Source: Ryuthela nishihirai
Lineage: Eukaryota; Arthropoda; Arachnida; Araneae; Heptathelidae
Direction of reading: 5' to 3'
NCBI GenBank assembly: GCA_038380435.1
Contig: JAWZYU010000005.1
Coordinates: forward strand, 34,122,001 to 34,186,000
DNA length: 64,000 bases
Shown here: one piece after another, positions 55,400 to 64,000 of the stretch
Layout of the letters: every line of letters starts with the position of its first letter
Position numbering within the stretch: the stretch's first letter is position 1
Position numbers and translations under genes: made by a program
The notes under the pieces: model-generated
Seen by the model: only the letters and a program-made list of their open reading frames with translations
Told to the model about the DNA's origin: nothing
Database searches by the model: none

Positions 55400-57290
55400 T
55401 GCAGATATTAATAAACGTGTAAATGATCAGTTGAAAGCTGATAAGAATTTTCGGTTTAATAGTTTGGCTGACAAAGCCGATGAAGCAGCCAAATAGCACA
55501 ACAGCAGATAGTCAATGTTTTGTGTGGTAGAAAACGGACAGGTATACAGGGATTGAAGGATAAACAAGATAAGGTTATAGAAGGTGAGGATTCTTTCATG
55601 GCTAGATGGGTTGAGCATTTCAGTGATATTCTAAACAATGTGGTTAATTCTACTCCCATTGTTTGTAAGATGATAGATGCATTACTGGCTTTAATTTTCG
55701 ACCTATAACGCAGTGGAGAGTTATCTGGTCTCTTTCTAAACTTAGACTATATTAATCCCCAGGGATAGATGAAATTACTACTAAAATTCTTAAAGCTGGA
55801 AATGTTTCGGTTACCACATGGATGACTGAAATTTTGAATACTTTTTATGATAAAGGCATGGTTCCTAAGGACTTTACCAGAGTTATTATTATCCCTATTT
55901 TTTAAAAAAAGGTGATCGCAGTTCTTGTGATAACTATAGGAGTATCAGGGTAATTTATGTTCCTGGTAAAGTCCTTTGCATGATTGTGCTTAATAGAATC
56001 AAGAATCTGATTGACAGGCAATTGCATGATGAGCAATGTGGATTCAGAAGTGGTAGGGGATGTGTAGATCAAATATTTTCACTGAGGGAGATTCTTGAGA
56101 AATGTTTAGAGTTTCAGAAACCTGTAGTTACAAGGCTTTGTTGATTTTAAAAAGGCTTTCGACTTTGTTAATTGTCATAATTTGTGGTTGATCGTGAGGT
56201 CGTATGGCATACCAGACAAGTTAGTTAACATAATGAAAGTTCTCTATAATAACACTGAGTCCTGTGTGAGAGTTGGTAAGGCTTGTAGCAATTGGTTTAG
56301 CATTGCTACTCGATTTCGACAAGGGTGCATTTTGTTACCTTTTCTCTTTCGTTTCTCTGTTTATTGTTTTATGCGGAATTCACTGAAATGGAAGATTCTG
56401 GACTTAAATGGTATATACATAGGAAAATTTTCGGATTTAGATTATGCTGATGATTTGGTCCTTTTGGCAAATGGTGTTGAGATGAACTCTTTCATTATAG
56501 AGCTGTTGACGAGACTGGCAGTAGAGTAGGTTTGGTGATAAACAGAGAGCAAACTAAAGTGATGAAAATTGGTCAGGCCGGTTGTAATCGAATTAATCTG
56601 AATGGTTTCACCTTTGAGCAAGTGCCTCAGTTTAATTACCTTAGTAGCCATGTAACAGATACTGGTGATGTGTGCGGCTTGAGATAAACAGTAGAATAGG
56701 AATTGCTGCTGGGACGTTTAAGAATATGTGGAGAGTCTGTCAAAATAGGCATATACGACTAAAGACTAAAATTAGGCTATACAATAAGGCTTGTTGCATT
56801 GGTTTAGCATTGCAACACGATTTCGACAAGAGTGCATTTTGACCCCTTTTCTCTTTAGTTTTTCTGTGTATTTTGTTTTGCGGAAATCATCGCAACAATA
56901 GTTTGATCCTTTCTAAAGTTAGTTATGTTAGTGACATAGGCTCTTCGTAAACAAGATAACAGGAAACTTGATGCCTTTGATTATAGATGCTAACGTACGT
57001 CTTATCCTACGTTATAGGAGAAGAGATGCTTATAGAATGTATACGCAGTATCTTGGGTGGTAGTACAAGGTTAGACGAAGGAATCGGAACTCTCCTTTGA
57101 CTGTAGATCCATAACTATAGATTAGGGAATAGGATTATGAACAGTGTGCGTAAAGGCCTCAGAAAAGGGGGAAACCTGAAATGCGGTGGGCAGACAATGT
57201 CAAACTGGACCTCTTTGGAAATGACCTACTGTGGGGAAAATTAAATTGTGTAGTGTGGAGCCGTAGCCCCCTCCCCCTAATTCAGCATTT
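55400..57290 (+). pseudogene. RTE-like LINE relic: reverse transcriptase
   Basis: Frames from about 55480 give the linker (MARWVEHFSDILN near 55600), then SPGIDEITTKILKAG (near 55760), KGMVPKDFTRVIIIPI (near 55855), DNYRSIRVI, LIDRQLHDEQCGFRSGRGCVDQIF (motif region near 56010-56070), an interrupted motif A near 56140-56165, RSYGIPDKLVNIMKVLY (56200) and LDYADDLVLLANG (YADD at 56443-56454). Later LNGFTFEQVPQFNYLSS is visible near 56600. Many frameshifts and stops. 56786-56900 repeats the GLALQHDFDKSAF-type segment of 56280-56390, a rearrangement. The 3' end reaches the GTAGACAATGTCAAAC-like block near 57190. It belongs to the same family as the LINE pieces at 7080, 40535 and 43066. Confidence 0.88.
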
Positions 57291-57820
57291 TGTATGAGCA
57301 AATGTATTATGTTCTTTCAGTAGCTGCGCATGGTAAACTTAAAATTTCTGCACTAATAAAGTTAGTTTTGTTGCGATGGAAGCATATAAACCACAAAGGG
57401 GTAGAAATCTGAAATCTGTTCGCAAACATTTTTTGTTTGACACTTCCATCAATTCCCCCAGGTCTGTCAGAAGGATATGAAACGGGCCTCAAGATATAAT
57501 TAATTATCTCACAAAAGTCTACAGATATCATTCACTGTTCTCTGTAGCAGTATTTATAATTGCTGTAACACAAATTACATTTGTATCACATAGTTTTTTT
57601 TTATCAGATAATAGACAATATTGACAAATTGGAGACAAACAACACAAATGGGCATGGGTAATAACTCTGTTAACATCAAAAGAAATAATCACTGAGTTAT
57701 TTATTATTGCACTTTAAGTACGTATAAAACTTTAAATACCTATTCAAAACTCTGAAACTTTCCTAAATTAAAGACAATAACTTGAGTTCAATAACTTTGA
57801 TGTATTGTAGTTTAACAATA
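57291..57820. other. AT-rich intronic DNA
   Basis: Nothing recognised. Confidence 0.35.
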
Positions 57821-57821
57821 T

Positions 57822-58679
57822 GTTTTTGGTCTTTGAATATTTAGATAGCTTCATTTTATTTACAGCAACATTATGAAGGGAGAGTATCGAATTTTAACAA
57901 AATATTCTACTAAAAAAAGTCAAACTGAATTTGTGATTCACTCTTTTTTGCAAAAATAATGGTTTAACTAGATTTCGTTGAATAGTAATGTTAATAAAGC
58001 TGAATTATTAGAAAGATCAGTTTTTGAAAGACGGCAAAAGTGATGTAGGAAAAAAAATGATATGGCTAAGTTTAAAAAAAATCGCAGATTAGAAAACCGA
58101 TATGGATATCATTATTGAAGTTACATTTGGTTAACTATATCCCAAGAATGGTTGTGACTTGATATCTGCCCAAATTACTATTCAAAAGATGGACACGTTT
58201 TAGACTTTTAATGGAGAACATTTGAGGTAATAGATGTTTATAATATTGCAGATGTACGAAGGGTGTTCCAAAATTTATTAGATCACAGAGATAATATGAA
58301 ACTGGATGAGCTCCTTTGTAATAACAATTGGATAGATATCGAGTCACCACCATTCTCGTGATAGAGTTATGCCACTTCTACAATAGTGTTTATATCAGTT
58401 TTCTAATTGTCGATTTAAATTTTTTTTAGCTATACCATGGTTTTTCTACTACATCACTTTCAACTACATCACTTCACCCCAAACTGTTTTTTATAACAAT
58501 TCAGCATTATAAACATTGCGATCAACAAAATCTAGTCAAACACGATTTTTTAAAAGAAGAGTGAATCATAAATTTAATTTACTTTTCTTAGCAGAACAAT
58601 TTGCTAAAATTCAATACTTTTCCTTCATAATGCTGCAGTAAGGAAAATGAAGTTATCCAAATATTCAAAGATCAAAAAC
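57822..58679. repeat. Large inverted repeat, about 360-bp arms
   Basis: Left arm (57822-58185) and right arm (58325-58679) pair imperfectly, by eye about three quarters identical: TTTTTGGTCTTTGAATATTT against AAATATTCAAAGATCAAAAA, GTGATTCACTC against GAGTGAATCAT, GAATGGTTGTGACTTGATAT against ATATCGAGTCACCACCATTC. A fragment of the right end recurs at 59785-59850. It is probably an old foldback or MITE-type element. Confidence 0.8.
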
Positions 58680-59384
58680 AGTGTTACGGATTTCCAGTTG
58701 TATTTGAATATTAGTCAACAGAGCGTGAATTCAAAATAAAAAAAAATCTGAAAATGAACAGGTTTAATAACATGGAAGGTAATGAAAATACATAAAGAGC
58801 TCTCTAACTGAACACCAATATGTCATCTATGAGTATGAGGTTGATCATAATTATTAAACTATTTGTTAAATCAAGCACAAACGGATTTACAAATCAATGC
58901 ATGGCATAAATCTTAAAATCTCATTTCAATGTTTAAATAGGATTTTAATAAGATATTTAAATAGTGATGCACACACTTCTCTGATATGCTTCAAAATTTG
59001 GTTAATCTTACCACTTCAACACAAAGAACTTATCACAGCGCTAACACAAGCTAAATTCTCATATTACATTCACTAAACTTTCTTTATTACTTCTTCATAA
59101 TTTACTTTTAACTTATTAAACTATTTTACACTCCCAGGCACACTCCAATAAAACCTTTTTTCTTTAGACTAACGAGCACAGGACTAAGACAATTCACTTT
59201 CTTCTTCACACAGATTCTTCCGAATTGCAACTGTCTTCTCTACTTTTTTAAACTCATCGTTCAAACTGATTAGTGACGTCATTCTCACTTCGAGCTATAT
59301 CTCGAGTGTCATATAGTCTCGCCTTTATTATTGCACATGTTCCTTCTGTTTCAATATATTGTTAAACTATAACAGAGCATTCTT
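58680..59384. other. AT-rich intronic DNA
   Basis: Nothing recognised. Confidence 0.35.
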
Positions 59385-59720
59385 TCCACAGTTATTTAAC
59401 TCAAGTATTTGTCTTTAATTTGCGAAAGTGTCAGATTTTTTTTAAAATGAGTTTTGAAATATGCCACTTTCTCAAGTGTTCCTAGGTTTATAATGTTTTC
59501 GAATTTTTTTTGAACACTAGTATTTATTATATTAAATCGCAACCTTTGTGTGAAGAGATGACTGCGTTAACTACTAAATAGTATAATTTGTTTTGGAATG
59601 TTGCCAGATTTGAACTGTAACGTGAACAAGAAATCGAGAAAAATTCAATTATCAACCCTATTTTCACATTTTTTTTAATAAATTTTCTGTAACGATAAAA
59701 GAATTATTATATTATTAACG
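59385..59720 (+). repeat. Dispersed repeat R5, copy 1
   Basis: Shares CCACAGTTATTTAA, TTTGTCTTTAATTTGCGAAA, CTACTAAATAGT and TAACGTGAAC with 63665-63985 in the same order and orientation. The end TAAATTTTCTGTAACGATAA also occurs at 62274. Confidence 0.7.
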
Positions 59721-59866
59721 AATAAGATCTCTTGAATTAAAAATAAATGAAAAAGTTTCAACAAATAATTTTCTAAATATTAGGAACAGTTCTTTCATAA
59801 TTCTGCAGTAATGAAAATAAAACTATCAAAATATTCAAAGACCGAAAAAAAGCTTTTTAACAGTTA

Positions 59867-60538
59867 TATATATGTTCCGCTAAAGCTCGAAAGCCGTTAA
59901 TGTGCACATTACCTAGCTAATCTGCAGATTAACTGATTTGCTCCGTTAACGTGCGGAATCAAGAGTTTTCCGCATTTTACCTAGGTAATGTGCACATTAA
60001 CGGCTTCCGTATCGTTAAAGTTCAAAAGTTTGTTTCTCTCATAGTGGTGAATCTCTTGAATATGAATCTTCGTGTCACGTGATTCACTCGTCCGCATTAT
60101 AAAAAACGCCTCGGATGAGCAGAGGCCAAGTGAGAACGAATCGGTAAAGTGATTCATTCTTGATAACGAATCACTAAAATGATTCGTTCTCACTTGGCCT
60201 GCTCATTTTGGGGGCGTTTTTTATAATTCGGACGACTGATTTATGTTGACAGAGGGATGACCCTGGTTTCAACTCTACTCTCGGACACTAGATAAATAAC
60301 ATTATGTTAATTTAAGCGTACAGAAACGTTCCTGTTGTTTCAGCAGAGATCTTATTTTCACTTTAACGAGTGCCTAGTAGGTAATGTGCAGATTATCCAG
60401 GTAATTTGCAGATCACCTAGATAATTTGAGGAATGAAACAATTTTCCGCACGTTAACGGATCACCCTAGTTAATCTGCACAATACCTAGATAATCTGTAG
60501 AATAACTGATTTCTGCACTTTAGCGGTAACATATATAT
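59867..60538. mobile_element. Unclassified inverted-repeat element with repeated TAATNTGCANATTA motifs
   Basis: Ends TATATGTTCCGCTAAAG and CTTTAGCGGTAACATATA are inverted. Within about 160 bases of each end, words such as GTTAATGTGCACATTACCTA, CTAATCTGCAGATTAAC, ACCTAGGTAATGTGCACATT, GGTAATGTGCAGATTA and ACCTAGATAATCTG recur in both orientations, together with CGTTAACG and CCGTTAA words. In the middle is a separate 148-bp palindrome (60088-60235). No coding frame; superfamily not recognised. Confidence 0.7.
60088..60235. repeat. Palindrome inside the 59.9-60.5 kb element
   Basis: TCGTCCGCATTATAAAAAAC and GGCCAAGTGAGAACGAATC on the left pair with GATTCGTTCTCACTTGGCC and TTTTTTATAATTCGGACGA on the right; an inner GTGATTC/GAATCAC pair lies at the centre. 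Confidence 0.92.
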
Positions 60539-61027
60539 ATACGAGTATTAAGAGATAACATCTACCAGACTGGCGTCATAGCATGGAGTTAAAAATGAAT
60601 GTATCTACATTAACCTTACATAGAGTTTAGGGAATATTCATGGTGTCGAAATGTAAAGGATACCTATATTAATATATAGTACTACTTTTTTTCTTTTCAA
60701 GTAATATTGAAAATCAGTATATTACCAATTTTTATATGCCCATTTTTAGAAAAAAAGTTCTCTTTTTCTTCGTTTTTATGCAATTGTCAGTGATGAAGTG
60801 TCTGATAAGAAGGCTTATACGTGCGAAAACTATGTTATGAAAATTTGTGCATACCTCGATCTCAGTCGTTCTTGATATTTCTCACAAATATTAAAATGAA
60901 ATATATTTTCCTTCTCATTTACAATCCAAGACAGTGAAATATATTTCAACAAATTTTCGACACCATCTTCAGTGCAGGTAACAATTGTAGTATTATATGA
61001 AATGTAGGTTTATAATAACGATTAATA
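60539..61027. other. AT-rich intronic DNA
   Basis: Nothing recognised. Confidence 0.35.
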
Positions 61028-61187
61028 CAGTCGCTCAAAAAAGTATCCGAACGCAATGGTTGATTACAGAATTCAGAAAAAATATCTGGCAACGATTTTT
61101 TTAGAAATTAGTGATCTGGCAACCTTCGTGTCACGTGACAAATGATGATTGTCAACCATAGCGTTCGGATATTTTTTTGAGCGACTG
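61028..61187. mobile_element. 160-bp Tc1/mariner-type MITE
   Basis: Inverted ends of about 30 bp: CAGTCGCTCAAAAAAGTATC against GATATTTTTTTGAGCGACTG, continuing to CGAACGC and GCGTTCG. TA flanks at 61026-61027 and 61188-61189. No coding capacity. Confidence 0.92.
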
Positions 61188-61189
61188 TA

Positions 61190-61939
61190 CTATATAAAAA
61201 AATTGACATTTTTCCATTATTCTCCCCACTCGTTAAAAAAGAACAAACAAACTGTTTTAAATGCTTGCTTGAATAAGTTATCCCTCCATTCCTCCGAAAA
61301 AAAAAAGCCTATCGCATTAAGTAACGTATCAAACTTATACTCATGATGTCAGAGACTACATAACCCCTCCTCCCAAAAAAAATATAAGGGACAACCTTTT
61401 TAACGATATTTCCACCACACTTCGAAAGATGGAGACCATCAGTTAGTTTGAAATTAAAACTTATGTCGCCATAAGTGTGATTCATATATGTAACCCCCCA
61501 AAAAATAGCGATCTAGTTGCACATCAAACTTGTTTTATGATAAAATATCATAGCTAAAAAAAATCCCCCTTTAAAAAAAGGGGAGATACCTTTCCAATAC
61601 TTGTTAAAAGGAAATTAAAGCTTTTGCAAATATCAGCTTTTCTGAAGAGTAAAAAATTTAATAAGTTTAGTAAAAAAAAAAAGCTCCCTGCGATTAAAAA
61701 GTCAGAAACAGAATATTGTATGATCTCTTTCATTTTGCTATGCATCATATCTTTTATATATCATTTTTTTTGGTTATTACTAAAGGAGCAGCAATTTCTT
61801 CATTAAAAGTATCCTTTTTCATGAAATGTTTTTTTTATTGATTTTTGCTTGACAGATGCCATGATTTGCCATTATATTATTATGTATATTCTGATGAAAT
61901 ACACTCAGTGGTCATTGAATTATAACCACCTCACCTGAT
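61190..61939. other. AT-rich intronic DNA
   Basis: Nothing recognised; several A runs. Confidence 0.35.
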
Positions 61940-62590
61940 TTCATGTCAATGCGAATATAATTTTAAATAAGCTCTATAACTTCTAATTAAGATTTCATTC
62001 AAAAATGTGACTCAAGGTAAAGATCTTATTAAATCTATGTAAATTTCAATTTTCAAAAATATCTCTTTAGTATTTAAAGATGCATGGTAGTTGGAATATT
62101 TTGAAGCAGCATTACCATATGCAAAATTGACGGATATTAAAATTAAAGATAATTATTGACACAAACTTTTTAAAATAACATTATATATATTTTATAACTA
62201 TAATATATGTATTTTCATATTTTTATAATATATTTTTTAATATACATATACTTTTTAAAATATACATATTTAATAAATTTTCTGTAACGATAAAAGAATA
62301 TAAATTAAACGATAAAAGAATTATTGTATTAAATAGTCTGAAATGATACTTCTTATTTAAGTTTCCTTTAACTTCTGAGGTAAATTTTTCATGTATGACA
62401 TCTACGTTATTAAATATTCAAGCATCCATAACTTTTTTAATAAAGAATATTGTTGAAAATCGAGATTCAGATAAATTTCATTGAGATCTTTAGTTCATCT
62501 TAGTGACATTTTTCAATTAAAAGCTTATTTCAGAAGCTATAGAGCTTGAAAGTAGATTTCCATTGATAAAACAGGATATTATTTCAATAT
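61940..62590. repeat. Long-inverted-repeat element R4, copy 3
   Basis: Left words ATGTCAATGCGAATATAATT, AAGCTCTATAACTTCT and CAAAAATGTGAC pair with right words TGACATTTTTCAATTAAAAG, AGAAGCTATAGAGCTT and TTTCCATTGATAAAAC. AT-rich centre. It matches copies at 42345 and 43475. Confidence 0.6.
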
Positions 62591-62890
62591 ATCACATTCA
62601 ATATATACATTGATATAATTTCAATGATACGGAGTGTATATATTGATGTCTTCATAAAGTTTTAAAAATATTCTGCACCTCAAGAACAGAATCTATTGAT
62701 AAGTGTTTTACAAAGATTGCTTCAAAATATTTTCTCTTAGGTTATTTCTTTAAAACTGGAACTCAACAAAAATTTCGCCAATATTAGTTACCATTATACG
62801 TCGTTATCGTAAGTTCTCTACTGAACGTGTTAAATGGCCTATATTTACCTATCTTATGATTGCATCATCATTTGAGTGTCAGTGGGAAAC

Positions 62891-63279
62891 GGGGGCGGGG
62901 GTGGCTCAGTCGGTAGCGCGCCAGGCTCGTAATCTGTAGTTCTCAGGTTCGAGTCCCAGCTGGGTCAGCGTTGAGATTTCTCCGCAAAATTCCCCGCCCT
63001 GCCCACGGTCAGTAGGGGACACCGATGGGCTTGGAAAGGCCGCCGTCCGTCGGATGGGACGTTAAGCCGTGGTCCCGTGTGCGGGAGAGCCATACCCTGT
63101 GCACGTTAAAGAACACGCTGGATGGCCTTGACGGGAGGCTACCATCTGTCTCCCAACAGCTGTTCCAGTGGGTCCCCTCTCCCAACCTTCTCTGAGCCTT
63201 CGGGGTCCATGTGACCTGGCCATTTAGCCCATGGTGTGCAAAAAAGTGCCGCTCAGAGGTAAAACATCCCAACCCAACC
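62891..63279 (+). mobile_element. SINE-A copy 12, full length
   Basis: Head GGGGGCGGGGGTGGCTCAG to tail CATCCCAACCCAACC. Flanks cagtgggaaac / cagtggggaac (62880-62890, 63280-63290; one mismatch). Confidence 0.95.
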
Positions 63280-63664
63280 CAGTGGGGAACTAAAACAATG
63301 TACAAAAGTCATTGCAAACTCACACACAGCAATAACTAAGTATCCCCTTAAATCACGCATTTTTCATTCTTAAAATGCTAATTACTCTATCTGTTGCAAT
63401 ATGCTACGGATCAAAATAAACTTACCTGTGAAAAGATATTCTACTTCGACGCCTTTCTGTAGAATCGCGAACTGTATAGTTCTGCATTCAGTGAAGAGCA
63501 CGCCTTAACCGTGCAACAATTTTTATACCCGGATTGTAAGAACTTGACCCGCTTAAGATGTCTCCATGTATGTTCCATGAATGTAATGCTAAACAAGGCA
63601 GATACTCATGTGATTCGTCTCTAGTACTTGCTCTCGGGTTTTAAACTAAAATACATCGAAGTTT

Positions 63665-63990
63665 CTTTCCACAGTTATTTAAGTTAAGTCTTTGTCTTTA
63701 ATTTGCGAAAGTTTCAGATTTTTTGTTAATGATTTTTAAAATATGCAAATTTTTTCAAGTTTTTTCAAAATTTCAATTTTACGAATTTTCTCGGATCATT
63801 AATATTTAATTTATTAAAGTTAAACTCTTCGTGTGGAGAGATGTTTGAGTTATCTACTAAATAGTGTAATTTGTTTAAGTGTGTTGCCACAATGTGAGCT
63901 GTATAACGTGAACGAGAAAACGAGAACAATTCATTTTTGTAACTTTAATTTAGCGTCATTTAATAAATTTCCTATTAATGTTAAAAGAAA
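63665..63990 (+). repeat. Dispersed repeat R5, copy 2
   Basis: Colinear with 59385-59720 (see there); diverged, with small indels. It may run beyond the window. Confidence 0.7.
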
Positions 63991-64000
63991 GGAATGACTT

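Overview
This is a 64 kb piece of an AT-rich, repeat-rich animal genome, most probably an arthropod and, I infer, a spider or another arachnid. The inference rests on an Orthopedia homeobox gene with large introns, Pol III tRNA-derived SINEs in dozens of copies, and a mix of Tc1/mariner, hAT and LINE relics. There is no sign of bacterial gene organisation. Only one host gene can be supported: the 5' part of orthopedia (otp) on the + strand.

Layout. 0-8.5 kb: nested SINEs, a 30-bp minisatellite, a 212-bp hAT MITE, mariner remnants, a third SINE family (SINE-C) and a decayed LINE. 8.5-10.4 kb: a 0.6-kb palindrome abutting a Tc1-like transposon. 10.9-16.3 kb: SINE-A copies, old SINE-B pieces and a second Tc1-like transposon. 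17.1-21.7 kb: a hAT MITE whose right half has been amplified into a 21-unit, 128-bp tandem array, split by a second hAT element (1.65 kb) that is itself made of degenerate repeats. 22.5-26 kb: SINE copies, two of which grew internal minisatellites (6 x 50 bp and 18 x 31 bp). 26-33 kb: SINE-B copies, at least five hAT-type elements and a cluster of short perfect palindromes. 34.4-35.7 kb: a GC-rich promoter-like block, otp exon 1 and otp exon 2 (homeobox residues 1-46). 35.7-64 kb: no further otp exon was seen, so this is read as a large otp intron. It holds SINE-B copies, LINE fragments, long-inverted-repeat elements, three or four more MITE families and young SINE-A copies.

How the parts relate. 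The region is dominated by transposable elements nested in one another, with readable target-site duplications (11-14 bp for SINE-A, 8 bp for hAT, TA for Tc1/mariner). Two patterns stand out. First, several unrelated elements here (SINE-A, SINE-B, SINE-C, hAT MITE) have independently grown internal tandem duplications, as if satellites were being born from transposons. Second, a roughly 5.8 kb interval around the otp promoter and first exons (33.4-39.2 kb) is free of recognisable transposons, and SINE-A is missing from 25.9-48.0 kb although it is abundant on both sides. This fits selection against insertions near a developmental regulator. All transposase and reverse-transcriptase reading frames seen are broken.
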